The notes under the pieces were generated by a model. That model was not told the origin of the DNA. It saw only the letters and a program-made list of their open reading frames with translations, and ran no database searches. Positions 35,349-43,810 of a DNA stretch of 64,000 bases are shown here, one piece after another. The DNA lies in contig CAWCLK010000006.1 in the NCBI GenBank assembly GCA_963796225.1, positions 62,001 to 126,000 on the forward strand, in the 5' to 3' direction. Made by a program: the position numbers and the translations under genes. Source of the stretch: CAWCLK01 sp963796225 (GTDB lineage Bacteria; Actinomycetota; Nitriliruptoria; Nitriliruptorales; Nitriliruptoraceae). Position 1 is the first letter of the stretch. Each line of letters begins with the position of its first letter.

Positions 35349-36020
35349 TCAGGCGCCCCAGGTGTCCCGGTAGGCGGCGATGCGGTCGAGGTCGTCGGCG
35401 CCGAGGAGCCGCTGCCCGTCCACGTCGTGGTCGCGCAGGTGCGCCACGACCGTGTCGATGTCGGTGATGGCCGTGGCGGTCATCGCGAAGTCCTCGGCGA
35501 CCTCGGCGAGGGCCGACACGTCGCGGGTCCCGCGCTCGGCCCGGTCGACGGACACGACCAGCCCCCGCAGGTCGACGTCGGCGGCGGCACGCAGCAGCGG
35601 GACGGTCTCGCGGATCGAGGTGCCCGCGGTGGTGACGTCCTCGACGATCACGACGCGGTCGCCGTCGCGAGGGGTGTGGCCCACGAGCCGGCCGCCCTCC
35701 CCGTGGTCCTTGGCCTCCTTGCGGTCGAAGCAGAAGGCGACGTCGAGGTCGTGGCGCTGCGCCAGGGCGCTGGCCGTGGCGACCGCCAGCGGGATGCCCT
35801 TGTAGGCCGGGCCGAAGAGCACGTCGACCTCGCGTCCGAACACCTCGACGATCCGCTCGGCGTAGAACGCCCCGAGCGTCGCGATCTGGCGCCCGGTGCG
35901 GATGCGCCCGAAGTTGAGGAAGTACGGGGTGGCGCGCCCCGACTTGGTCGTGAAGTCGCCGAAGGTCAGCACGTCGGCACGGACGAGGAACTCGATGAAG
36001 GCGGCGGTGTCGACGGTCAC
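35349..36020 (-). CDS. pyrE: Orotate phosphoribosyltransferase
   Basis: Adds PRPP to orotate. The PRPP motif VVIVEDVTTAGTSIRE and the flexible loop FDRKEAKDHGEGG are clear. 223 residues. The GTG at 36020 overlaps the stop of the upstream membrane-protein gene as GTGA. Unlike the other pyrimidine genes it is encoded convergently, so it is outside the visible PyrR leader and may be regulated separately. Confidence 0.95.
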   Translation of the reverse strand: MTVDTAAFIEFLVRADVLTFGDFTTKSGRATPYFLNFGRIRTGRQIATLGAFYAERIVEVFGREVDVLFGPAYKGIPLAVATASALAQRHDLDVAFCFDRKEAKDHGEGGRLVGHTPRDGDRVVIVEDVTTAGTSIRETVPLLRAAADVDLRGLVVSVDRAERGTRDVSALAEVAEDFAMTATAITDIDTVVAHLRDHDVDGQRLLGADDLDRIAAYRDTWGA

Positions 36021-36418
36021 GGGGTCGGGTCCTCGCGGTTGGGCAGGTCGTCGGCGGGCAGGTCGTCGGCGGGCAGGTCGTCGTCGGGACCGTAGGCCGG
36101 GGGCACGAGCCCCCGAGGACGCCGACGCCGCCGCTGGGCCGTCAGGAGCACGGGCGGGACCAGCGACAGCAGCCAGGCGGGCGGGACGATGGCCAGGCCG
36201 AGCATCGACAGCAGGCACGCCAGCAGCACCGGGACCGTCGCCGTGGGCCGTGCCACCGCCACGATCGTCGAGGCGATGATCGCGGCGACCAGTGCCAGGT
36301 CCAGCGTCTGGCCCGACTGCGCCGCGTAGTCGGCGACCACGACCGCCGCGGTCGTCCCTGCGAACGTCAGCACGGCACGGTTGGTCCACACGACCCAGGC
36401 GGGCGCGGGCGTGGGCAT
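36017..36418 (-). CDS. Small membrane protein with DDLPA repeats
   Basis: 133 residues with two or three hydrophobic segments (RAVLTFAGTTAAVVVADYA; LVAAIIASTIVAVA; VLLACLLSMLGLAIV) and a basic then acidic C-terminal tail. The tail contains three near-identical DDLPA units encoded by 15-bp tandem repeats near 36040-36085. I do not recognise the family. It overlaps the pyrE start by 4 bases and is therefore probably co-transcribed with it. It is divergent from the GH172 gene. Confidence 0.7.
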   Translation of the reverse strand: MPTPAPAWVVWTNRAVLTFAGTTAAVVVADYAAQSGQTLDLALVAAIIASTIVAVARPTATVPVLLACLLSMLGLAIVPPAWLLSLVPPVLLTAQRRRRRPRGLVPPAYGPDDDLPADDLPADDLPNREDPTP

Positions 36419-36443
36419 GGGCGTCCTCGGCTGGGGTCGGCCG

Positions 36444-36449
36444 TACCGT
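36444..36449 (+). promoter_or_regulatory. Putative -10 element (TACCGT) before the GH172 gene
   Basis: The hexamer lies 37 bases before the GTG at 36486 in the short divergent gap. It fits the TAnnnT pattern; no -35 is seen. Confidence 0.35.
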
Positions 36450-36485
36450 AGACCGGGGGACCACGACCGCCGGGGCGCGGGGCGC

Positions 36486-38633
36486 GTGGTACCGCTGGTG
36501 CCGCCCTCGATCCCCGGACACCCGTGCCTGCCCCGTCTCGCCACCCCACGTCGGCGTCGTCGCCGATGGGTGCGAACGGTGCTCGGCCTGCTCCTGGTGG
36601 CCGCAGTGCTCGCGCCCATCACCGGGTGGGTGACGCTCGGACCGCGTCCCCCGGACTGCACGGACGCGGACGGCCCCCCGATCGGCCCGGAGCCCACGGC
36701 GTCCGCGAGCGCCCCGCCCGGGGCGAAGGGACCGGTGGGATGGGACAGCCTCCGGGACCTGGGGCACCTCCCGTTGCTGACCATCGGGACGCGCCCGCGA
36801 CTGTTCTCGTCGACCGACCCGGCCGGCGGGAACAGCGACGGGTTCCGGACCGGGTACCTGTGCCGCGCCCCGGGCGGCTACGTCGTGGCCGAGCACAGCG
36901 GCCCGGGCGAGCTGACCTCCCTGTGGTTCACACGTGACGGGGCGGGGGTGCGCGCCAACGGCCGCCTGGTGGTCGAGCTCGACGGCGAGCGGGTCGTCGA
37001 CGCGCCGCTGCAGGACGTCGTCGACGGGCGGCTCGGCGCCCCGTTCGTGCACCCGTTGGTGGGCAACGCCGCCCAGGCCTCGGGCGGTGCCTACATCCAG
37101 GTGCCGATGCCGTTCCGCCGGTCCATGCGCGTGCTCACCACCCGCCCGCCCCGCTTCCACCGCGTCCAGCTGCGCGCCTTCGCCGACGCGGCCGGCGTCG
37201 CGCGCTTCGACCCGAGCGACCCCGCCACCGACGTCCTGGCCGACCTGCGCGACCCCCGACGGCTCGAGGTGGCACCGCCCACGGGCACCCGGTCGCGCCA
37301 CGTCGCCCGCGACCTGCGGCTGGACGCGGGGGAGGCCTCCGCGCCGGTGGTCCTCGACGGGGCGGGGCTGGTGACCCGCGTCCGCCTGCGGCTGCCCGAC
37401 GTCGACCGGCGCGCCCGCGGCGACGACGGGCCCGACGCGCTGCTGCAGGGCCTGCGACTGCAGGTCGTGGCGGACGGCACGCCGACCGTCGACGCGCCGC
37501 TCTCCGAGTTCTTCGGGGTCGGACTCGGCCCCCGTGACCTCGACGCGATGACGTTCTCGGTCCACGGGGGGACGGGGTTCGAGGCGCGCTGGCCCATGCC
37601 GTTCGCGCGGCGCCTCGAGGTGCGGCTGCTCGACGCGTCGTCCCGTCCCGTGACCGGCGGCAGCCTCGAGGTCACCTGGCACCGGGACGACCGCTGGCGG
37701 GACCGCCTGGGTCCCGGCGGGCGCGCCGGCCACTTCCAGGCGGTCAGTCGCGTGGGCAGGACCCACCGGTCGCAGGACTGGGTGCTCGCCGACGTGACCG
37801 GCCAGGTCCGGCTCGTCGGCCTGAGCCAGACGGTGCTCGGCCGCCAGCGCGGCCGCACCTACCTCGAGGGAGACGACCGCGTGCGGGTCGACGGCGCCGG
37901 CGACCCCCAGCTGGAGGGCACGGGGACCGAGGACCTCTACCTCGCCGCGTGGTACTTCGAACGAGGTCCCTTCGGCACGCCCTTCAGCGGGCTCAGCGGC
38001 AACGGGCAGGGCCAGCCGGGCTGCCCCCACGCCTGCGACGCGATGTACCGGGTGATGGTCGCGGACGCGGTCGACGCCCACGACGGGCTCGCCGCCAGCA
38101 TCGAGCACGGCGCCCGTGACGACTTCGACGCGACCTACCGGACGACCGCCTTCCTGTACCGGCGCCCCGCCCCGGCCATGCATCGCACCGACCGGGTCGA
38201 GGTCAGCGGCGGCCCGCTCCACGAGCTGACCTCGCGCTACCCGGGACGCTGGGACCGCCCGGCCCTGACGGACCTCGTGCGCCGCTCACGGGACCCCGTG
38301 GTCCTGCACGTGCGCGTCGATCCGGACAACGGCGGCGTGCTGCTGCGGCGACGCAGCGATGCGGCGCGTCGAGGCCAGGCCGCCCGCGTGTGGGTCGACG
38401 GGGCACCGGCCGGCGTGTGGCTGCAGCCCGAGGGCAACCCCGTGCAGCGCTGGCACGACGACGACCTCGTCCTGCCCGCGCGTCTGACCGCGGGGCGGTC
38501 GGAGCTGGCGATCCGGCTCGAGCCGCTGGCCGGGCACCCGCCGTGGACGGCAGCGGAGTACGAGGTGTTCTCCCTGCGGCGACCACGCTCGCCGGTCTCG
38601 GCTCACGCGTCAGTAGTAGTAGGGGAACGCTGA
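36486..38633 (+). CDS. DUF2961 / glycoside hydrolase family 172 protein, membrane-anchored or exported
   Basis: An Arg-rich stretch and one hydrophobic helix (VLGLLLVAAVLAPITGWV) precede an extracellular region of about 600 residues. The DUF2961 hallmarks are visible: DPAGGNSDGF, GPGELTSLWFT, SGGAYIQVPMPFR and GTGTEDLYLAAWYF, which contains the conserved Glu pair region. Family members (GH172) hydrolyse alpha-D-fructofuranosides or alpha-D-arabinofuranosides, including mycobacterial arabinan. A C-terminal jelly-roll (RVDPDNGGVLLRRR...) follows. Unbroken. GTG at 36486 or 36498 are equally possible starts. The 3' end overlaps convergent menB by 24 bases. Confidence 0.85.
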   Translation: MVPLVPPSIPGHPCLPRLATPRRRRRRWVRTVLGLLLVAAVLAPITGWVTLGPRPPDCTDADGPPIGPEPTASASAPPGAKGPVGWDSLRDLGHLPLLTIGTRPRLFSSTDPAGGNSDGFRTGYLCRAPGGYVVAEHSGPGELTSLWFTRDGAGVRANGRLVVELDGERVVDAPLQDVVDGRLGAPFVHPLVGNAAQASGGAYIQVPMPFRRSMRVLTTRPPRFHRVQLRAFADAAGVARFDPSDPATDVLADLRDPRRLEVAPPTGTRSRHVARDLRLDAGEASAPVVLDGAGLVTRVRLRLPDVDRRARGDDGPDALLQGLRLQVVADGTPTVDAPLSEFFGVGLGPRDLDAMTFSVHGGTGFEARWPMPFARRLEVRLLDASSRPVTGGSLEVTWHRDDRWRDRLGPGGRAGHFQAVSRVGRTHRSQDWVLADVTGQVRLVGLSQTVLGRQRGRTYLEGDDRVRVDGAGDPQLEGTGTEDLYLAAWYFERGPFGTPFSGLSGNGQGQPGCPHACDAMYRVMVADAVDAHDGLAASIEHGARDDFDATYRTTAFLYRRPAPAMHRTDRVEVSGGPLHELTSRYPGRWDRPALTDLVRRSRDPVVLHVRVDPDNGGVLLRRRSDAARRGQAARVWVDGAPAGVWLQPEGNPVQRWHDDDLVLPARLTAGRSELAIRLEPLAGHPPWTAAEYEVFSLRRPRSPVSAHASVVVGER

Positions 38634-39516
38634 CCAGTCCGGGGCGCGCTTCTCGAGGAAGGCGTCACGGCCCTCGGTGGCCTCGTCGGTCATGTAGATC
38701 AGCCGGGTCATCTCGCCACCGAAGACCTGCTGGCCGATCAGCCCGTCGTCGATCGCGTTCATCGCGAACTTGAACATCCGCTGGGCGGTGGGGGACTTGC
38801 GGCAGATGCGCGCGGCCCAGTCCAGCCCGACGGCCTCGAGCTCGGCGTGCGGCACCACGCGGTTGACCATCCCCATGCGGTGGGCGTCGGCGGCGTCGTA
38901 CTCGTCGGCCAGCAGGAAGATCTCGCGGGCGAACTTCTGGCCGACCTGGCGGGCGAGGTAGGCGGAGCCGAACCCGGCGTCGACCGACGCGACGTCGAGG
39001 TCGGTCTGCTTGAAGCGTGCGTGCTCCTCGGAGGCGATCGTCAGGTCGCAGACCACGTGCAGCGAGTGGCCGCCACCGGCCGCCCACCCGGGGACCAGCG
39101 CGATGACGGTCTTGGGCATGAACCGGATCAGGCGCTGGACCTCGAGGATGTGCAGCCGTCCCGCGCGGGCCTGCTCGGCCGGCGTGGGCTCGTGCTCCTG
39201 GTCGCTGTAGAGGTACCCGGTCTTCCCCCGGATGCGCTGGTCGCCGCCCGAGCAGAACGCCCACCCGCCGTCGCGCGGGGACGGACCGTTGCCGGTCAGC
39301 AGCACGCACCCGACGTCACCGGACTGTCGGGCGTGGTCCAGCACCCGGTACAGCTCGTCGACGCTGTGCGGCCGGAAGGCGTTGCGGACCTCGGGGCGGT
39401 CGAACGCGACGCGCACGGCCGGGACGTCGACGCCCGCGGTGGTAGGTGATGTCGGTGAGGTCCTCGAAGCCCGCGACGGGCTCCCAGCGCTCGGCGTCGA
39501 ACAGCTCCGAGACCAT
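38610..39516 (-). CDS. menB: 1,4-dihydroxy-2-naphthoyl-CoA synthase
   Basis: Crotonase-fold enzyme of menaquinone synthesis that cyclises o-succinylbenzoyl-CoA. Seen: AFCSGGDQRIRG, the oxyanion-hole and Asp region GWAAGGGHSLHVVCDLTIAS, and the C-terminal APDWSAFPYYY. N-terminal residues (MVSELFDAERWEPVAGF) are in another frame; removing one G near 39440 joins them (ITYHRGVDVPAVRV). About 302 residues. It stands alone here without other men genes and is divergent from the methyltransferase. Confidence 0.94.
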
Positions 39517-39559
39517 CAGCGACCTCACACGGTGGGGGACGAGTTGGGGTGGGCGCCGG

Positions 39560-39577
39560 ATGCTAGGCGGCTAGCGT
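39560..39577. promoter_or_regulatory. Back-to-back putative -10 elements between menB and the methyltransferase
   Basis: TAGCAT on the minus strand (39565-39560) and TAGCGT on the plus strand (39572-39577) face opposite directions, 44 bases before the menB start and 45 bases before the methyltransferase ATG. The symmetrical layout supports a divergent promoter. Confidence 0.45.
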
Positions 39578-39621
39578 GGACGGGCTCGGTCCGGCGGGGA
39601 CCGGGTGGACGTGAGGCCGGC

Positions 39622-40467
39622 ATGGAGCTCGACGACTGGGCGCGCAGCAACCTCGCGTCCTGGAACGACCGGGTCGACGCCCACGCGGGCTCGCCCGACT
39701 ACGCCCTGGACCGGCTGCTGTCGGAACCGGACCGCATCTCCGACGTCGTGGCCTTCGACCGGCCGCGGATGGGTGACGTGACCGGGCTGCGGCTGCTGCA
39801 CCTGCAGTGCCACATCGGCACCGACACGGTGTCGTGGGGGAGGCTGGGGGCGACGGTCACCGGCCTGGACTTCTCCGGGCCCGCACTGGACGTGGGCCGA
39901 GGCCTTGCCGCCGGCATGGGGCTCGACGACGCCCGGTTCGTCGAGTCCACCGTGGACGACGCCCCGACGGCGCTCGCCGGCGAGCAGTTCGACGTCGTCT
40001 ACACGGGCATCGGGGCGCTGTGCTGGCTGCCGTCCGTGCGCCGCTGGGCCGAGACGGTGGCGTCCCTGCTGGCTCCGGGCGGGCGCCTGTTCATCCGCGA
40101 GGCCCACCCGGTCCTGTGGGCGCTGGCGTGGGAGCGCGACGACGACCTGCTGGTCCTCGAGGTCCCGTACTTCGAGCAGCCCGAACCCATGCGGTGGGAC
40201 GAGGACGACACCTACGTCGCCGTCGCCGAGGGCACGCGGTTCACGCACACCGTGTCGTACGACTGGAACCACGGGACGGGCGAGATCCTGTCCGCGGTGC
40301 TGGCCGCCGGCCTCACCATCGAGCACTACGAGGAGCACCAGGAGGTGCCCTGGCGCCCCTTCGCGCTGTTCGAGCCGTCGCCCGACCACGTCGGGGAGTG
40401 GATCCTGCCCGCGCACCGCCGCCAGCTCGCACCCATGACCTACACGCTGATCGCGCGCGCCGCGTGA
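39622..40467 (+). CDS. Class I SAM-dependent methyltransferase
   Basis: 281 residues with a Rossmann methyltransferase fold. Motif I is LLHLQCHIGTDTVSWGRLGA, unusual in having QCHIG in place of the usual GxGxG; motif II TGLDFSG; motif IV FDVVYTGIGALCW. The QCHIG form occurs in a group of uncharacterised actinobacterial methyltransferases. The ATG at 39622 was chosen because upstream in-frame sequence overlaps the promoter region. The substrate cannot be told from the sequence. Confidence 0.88.
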   Translation: MELDDWARSNLASWNDRVDAHAGSPDYALDRLLSEPDRISDVVAFDRPRMGDVTGLRLLHLQCHIGTDTVSWGRLGATVTGLDFSGPALDVGRGLAAGMGLDDARFVESTVDDAPTALAGEQFDVVYTGIGALCWLPSVRRWAETVASLLAPGGRLFIREAHPVLWALAWERDDDLLVLEVPYFEQPEPMRWDEDDTYVAVAEGTRFTHTVSYDWNHGTGEILSAVLAAGLTIEHYEEHQEVPWRPFALFEPSPDHVGEWILPAHRRQLAPMTYTLIARAA

Positions 40468-40485
40468 CGGCGGCGCGGACAGGGG

Positions 40486-40491
40486 TAGGGT
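40486..40491 (+). promoter_or_regulatory. Putative -10 element (TAGGGT) for mihF
   Basis: Located 40 bases before the preferred mihF ATG and just after the methyltransferase stop. Fits the TAnnnT series. Confidence 0.4.
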
Positions 40492-40530
40492 GCTCCGTCG
40501 TCCATGTCCCCGCCCCGTGAGCGCCGCCGC

Positions 40531-40866
40531 ATGCCGTTGCCCGACCTCGACCCCGAACAGCGTCGCCAGGCGCTCGCCAAGGCCGCCGAGGTCCGCCAGA
40601 TCCGGGCCCAGGTCAAGCAGCTGCTCAAGTCCCGCGAGACGTCGCTCGGCGAGGTGCTCGCCAAGGCCGACGCCGACGAGCGACTCGCCAAGATGAAGGT
40701 CAGCGAGCTGCTCGAGGCCCTGCCCAACATCGGCAAGGTCCGGGCGCGCCGGGTCATGGAGGAGCTCGACATCGCCCCGACCCGGCGCCTGCGCGGCCTC
40801 GGTCCCCGCCAGAAGCAGGCCCTGCTGGACGAGTTCGGGGCAGTGACCCGTGGTCCCACGCCCTGA
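40531..40866 (+). CDS. mihF: Actinobacterial integration host factor
   Basis: Small nucleoid-associated DNA-binding protein with an S13-like helix-two-turn-helix. The conserved block KMKVSELLEALPNIGKVRARRVMEELDIAPTRRLRGLG is split here as KMKVSELLEALP...IAPTRRLRGLG; it matches the mycobacterial/streptomycete family closely. 111 residues from the ATG at 40531, which gives the family N-terminus (MPLPDL); a GTG-like extension to 40504 is less likely. The family is confined to Actinobacteria, so this gene is the strongest taxonomic marker here. The gmk gene that usually lies between mihF and rpoZ is missing. Confidence 0.95.
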   Translation: MPLPDLDPEQRRQALAKAAEVRQIRAQVKQLLKSRETSLGEVLAKADADERLAKMKVSELLEALPNIGKVRARRVMEELDIAPTRRLRGLGPRQKQALLDEFGAVTRGPTP

Positions 40867-40879
40867 CGAGCTGACGCGG

Positions 40880-40885
40880 TACCCT
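40880..40885 (+). promoter_or_regulatory. Putative -10 element (TACCCT) for rpoZ
   Basis: It occurs 86 bases before the rpoZ ATG in the mihF-rpoZ gap, implying a leader of about 75 bases. It fits the TAnnnT pattern. Confidence 0.4.
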
Positions 40886-40971
40886 CTGCGCTCAGGCCTG
40901 ATTCCCTGCCGCCCGCGGCCCCGGCACGCGACCACACCGGTCCGGCGGCACCACGCATCGAAAGGCACGTC

Positions 40972-41250
40972 ATGGCCCGCATCGACGACCTCATGGCCAC
41001 GGTGGACAGCAAGTTCCACCTCGTCCACCTCGCGGCCAAGCGCGCCCGCGAGATCAACGAGTACTACGGGCAGCTGGGCGAGGGCCTCGGCCAGCACGTC
41101 CCGCCGCTGGTCGTGACCGAGTCCAACAAGCCCCTGTCGATCGCCCTCGAGGAGATCGCCGAGGGCAAGATCATCGCCACCGAGCCCGAGGAGCTCGAGG
41201 GCGAGGACCCGCTCGCGTTCATCGAGGGCGAGGCCGACGACGAGGCCTGA
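40972..41250 (+). CDS. rpoZ: RNA polymerase omega subunit
   Basis: 92 residues. The omega signature is clear: LVHLAAKRAREINEYYGQL and KPLSIALEEIAEGKI. It helps beta-prime folding. An acidic tail follows. A GAAAGG site about 6 bases before the ATG supports the start. coaBC follows 52 bases later, as is common in actinobacteria. Confidence 0.96.
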   Translation: MARIDDLMATVDSKFHLVHLAAKRAREINEYYGQLGEGLGQHVPPLVVTESNKPLSIALEEIAEGKIIATEPEELEGEDPLAFIEGEADDEA

Positions 41251-41302
41251 CCCTCCTGACGGGACCGCCCCGCCCGGGGCACCCCGCGCGCAGGAGCCAC
41301 AC

Positions 41303-42524
41303 GTGGACGACCCGACCACCGCACTCGCGGGACGGCGGGTCGTCCTCGGCGTGTCGGGCGGGATCGCCGCCTACAAGGCCGCGCTGGTCGCCCGGGGGCT
41401 GGTGACCGCGGGCGCCACCGTCGACGTGGTGATGACCGCCGGGGCGCGCACCTTCGTCGGCCCCGCCACCTTCGAGGGCATCACCGGCCGCCCCGTGCGC
41501 ACCGAGGTCTGGGAGGACATCCCGGGCGAGACCCACGTGGCCCTGGCCCGTGCCGCCGACGCCATCGTGGTGTTCCCGGCCACCGCCCACCTGCTGGCGA
41601 AGGCGGCGGCCGGGCTGGCCGACGACCTGCTCACGACCTCGCTGCTCGCCGCGACCTGTCCCGTCGTGCTGGCGCCGGCCATGCACACCGAGATGTGGCA
41701 GCACCCTGCCACGCAGTCCAACGTCGGCCGACTGCGCGACCGCGGCGTCACGTTCGTGGGGCCCGTGGACGGGCCACTGATGGGCGGCGACACCGGCCCG
41801 GGGCGCGCCGCCGATCCCGACGACGTCGTGGCCGCGGTGGCCCGTGCGGTCGGCGGCACGGGGGATCTGGCGGGCCGGACCGTGGTCGTGACCGCCGGCG
41901 GCACCCGCGAGGCGATCGATCCCGTGCGCTACCTCGGCAACCGGTCGTCGGGGCGCATGGGGTTCGCCGTCGCCGCCGCGGCCGCACGCCGGGGCGCCAC
42001 CGTCACCCTCGTGGCCGCCCCCACCGACCTGCCCACCCCTGCCGGCGTGGACCGGGTCGACGTGGTCAGTGCCTGCGACATGCACGACGCCGTCCTGCCG
42101 CTGGCGGCCGACGCGGACGTGGTGGTCAAGGCCGCCGCCGTCGCCGACTTCCGGCCCGCCGCGGCCAGCGACCGCAAGCTCAAGAAGGCCGACGGCGTCC
42201 CGACCATCGCCCTCGAGCCCAACCCCGACATCCTCGCCGACATCGGGGCGCGGCGCCGGGAGGCGGGCGGGGGCCCCGGCCGTGCTCGTCGGGTTCGCGG
42301 CCGAGACCCACGACGTCGAGGACCACGCCCGCGCCAAGCTCGAACGCAAGGGCTGCGACCTGCTCGTGGTCAACGACGTCACCGAGCAGGGCGCCGGGTT
42401 CGGCCACGAGACCAACCGGGTCGTCGTGCTCGGTGCGGACGGCAGCCGTGTCGAGGTGCCGCTGGCCACCAAGGCCGAGGTCGCCGACCGCCTGCTGGAC
42501 GAGGTCGTGGCGCGGCTGGCGTGA
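41303..42524 (+). CDS. coaBC: Bifunctional phosphopantothenoylcysteine synthetase/decarboxylase
   Basis: Two steps of coenzyme A synthesis. CoaC flavoprotein domain (LGVSGGIAAYKAA; catalytic His in ETHVALAR; APAMHTEMW) and CoaB domain (VTAGGTREAIDPVRYLGNRSSG; VKAAAVADFRP; KLKKADG). A frame break near 42265 sits between NPDILADIG and VLVGFAAET. About 406 residues after repair. GTG start at 41303. The stop is 99 bases before metK. Confidence 0.95.
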
Positions 42525-42586
42525 CCGGGACCTGTGTTTTCCACCGCAACCCTCCTCCGAGGCGCGGGCGCCGAACCCGACGTCGG

Positions 42587-42592
42587 TAGTCT
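42587..42592 (+). promoter_or_regulatory. Putative -10 element (TAGTCT) for metK
   Basis: It lies 31 bases before the GTG, with a GGAGTG ribosome site between. No SAM-responsive riboswitch is visible in the 99-base gap. Confidence 0.45.
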
Positions 42593-42622
42593 CCCGCCCG
42601 GCCCACCACACTGGAGTGCCCC

Positions 42623-43810
42623 GTGAGCCGTCAGACCCTGTTCACCTCGGAGTCCGTCACCGAGGGCCACCCGGACAAGATGGCCGACCAGATCTCGGAC
42701 TCGATCCTCGACGCCATCCTGACGGACGATCCGAACGGGCGCGTGGCGTGCGAGACCATGGTCACCACGGGTCAGGTCATCGTCGCGGGCGAGATCACGA
42801 CGCAGACCTACGTCGACATCCCGCGCGTGGTCCGCAACACCGTGCTCGACATCGGCTACGACCACCACGACATGGGCTTCGACGGCAAGACCTGCGGGAT
42901 CTCGGTGGCCATCGACGAGCAGTCGCCCGACATCGCCGGTGGCGTCGACGACGCCCTCGAGGGCCGCGGCTCGGAGCGTGACCCCTACGCCACTCTCGGC
43001 GCCGGGGACCAGGGGATGATGTTCGGGTACGCCTGCGACCAGACGCCCGAGCTCATGCCCATGCCGATCGCGCTGGCCCACCGCATGGCCGCCCGGCTGG
43101 CCGCGGTCCGCAAGGACGACACGGTCTCCTACCTCCGCCCCGACGGCAAGACCCAGGTCACCATCCGGTACGAGGGCGGCCGCGCGGTGGGCATCGACAC
43201 CGTCGTGGTCTCCACCCAGCACGCCGACGGCGTCGACCTCGACCTGGTGCGCTCCGACGTCGAGCACCACGTCGTGCGCCCCGAGCTGCCCGACGACCTC
43301 GACGCCTCCGAGATGCGGATCATCGTCAACCCGACCGGTCGCTTCGTGATCGGCGGGCCCGTCGGTGACGCCGGCCTGACGGGGCGCAAGATCATCGTCG
43401 ACACCTACGGCGGCATGGCGCGCCACGGTGGCGGGGCGTTCTCCGGCAAGGACCCGTCCAAGGTCGACCGCTCGGCCGCGTACGCGACCCGCTGGGTGGC
43501 CAAGAACATCGTCGCCGCCGGCCTGGCGAGGACCTGCGAGCTGCAGGTCGCCTACGCCATCGGCGTGGCCGACCCGGTGTCGGTGTCGCTGGACACCTTC
43601 GGCACCGAGCAGGTCGACCCGGACCAGATCCTCAAGGCCGTCGACGAGGTGTTCGACCTGCGCCCCGGCGCGATCATCGACGCCCTGCGCCTGCGCTCGC
43701 CCGGCTACCGCGCCACGGCCGCCTACGGCCACTTCGGCCGGTCCGGCCCGCGGTTCACCTGGGAGTCCACCGACCGGGCGGACGCCCTGAAGTCCGCCGT
43801 CGGTGCCTGA
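42623..43810 (+). CDS. metK: S-adenosylmethionine synthetase
   Basis: Makes SAM from methionine and ATP. The N-terminal FTSESVTEGHPDKMADQISD, the hexapeptide GAGDQG, and GGGAFSGKDPSKVDRSAAY are diagnostic. 395 residues, unbroken. The ribosome site GGAGTG is about 6 bases before the GTG. Its last 8 bases overlap the priA GTG. Confidence 0.97.
   Translation: MSRQTLFTSESVTEGHPDKMADQISDSILDAILTDDPNGRVACETMVTTGQVIVAGEITTQTYVDIPRVVRNTVLDIGYDHHDMGFDGKTCGISVAIDEQSPDIAGGVDDALEGRGSERDPYATLGAGDQGMMFGYACDQTPELMPMPIALAHRMAARLAAVRKDDTVSYLRPDGKTQVTIRYEGGRAVGIDTVVVSTQHADGVDLDLVRSDVEHHVVRPELPDDLDASEMRIIVNPTGRFVIGGPVGDAGLTGRKIIVDTYGGMARHGGGAFSGKDPSKVDRSAAYATRWVAKNIVAAGLARTCELQVAYAIGVADPVSVSLDTFGTEQVDPDQILKAVDEVFDLRPGAIIDALRLRSPGYRATAAYGHFGRSGPRFTWESTDRADALKSAVGA

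Noticed and set aside
42525..42622. SAM riboswitch before metK
   Set aside because: The gap lacks the conserved SAM aptamer core and is short.
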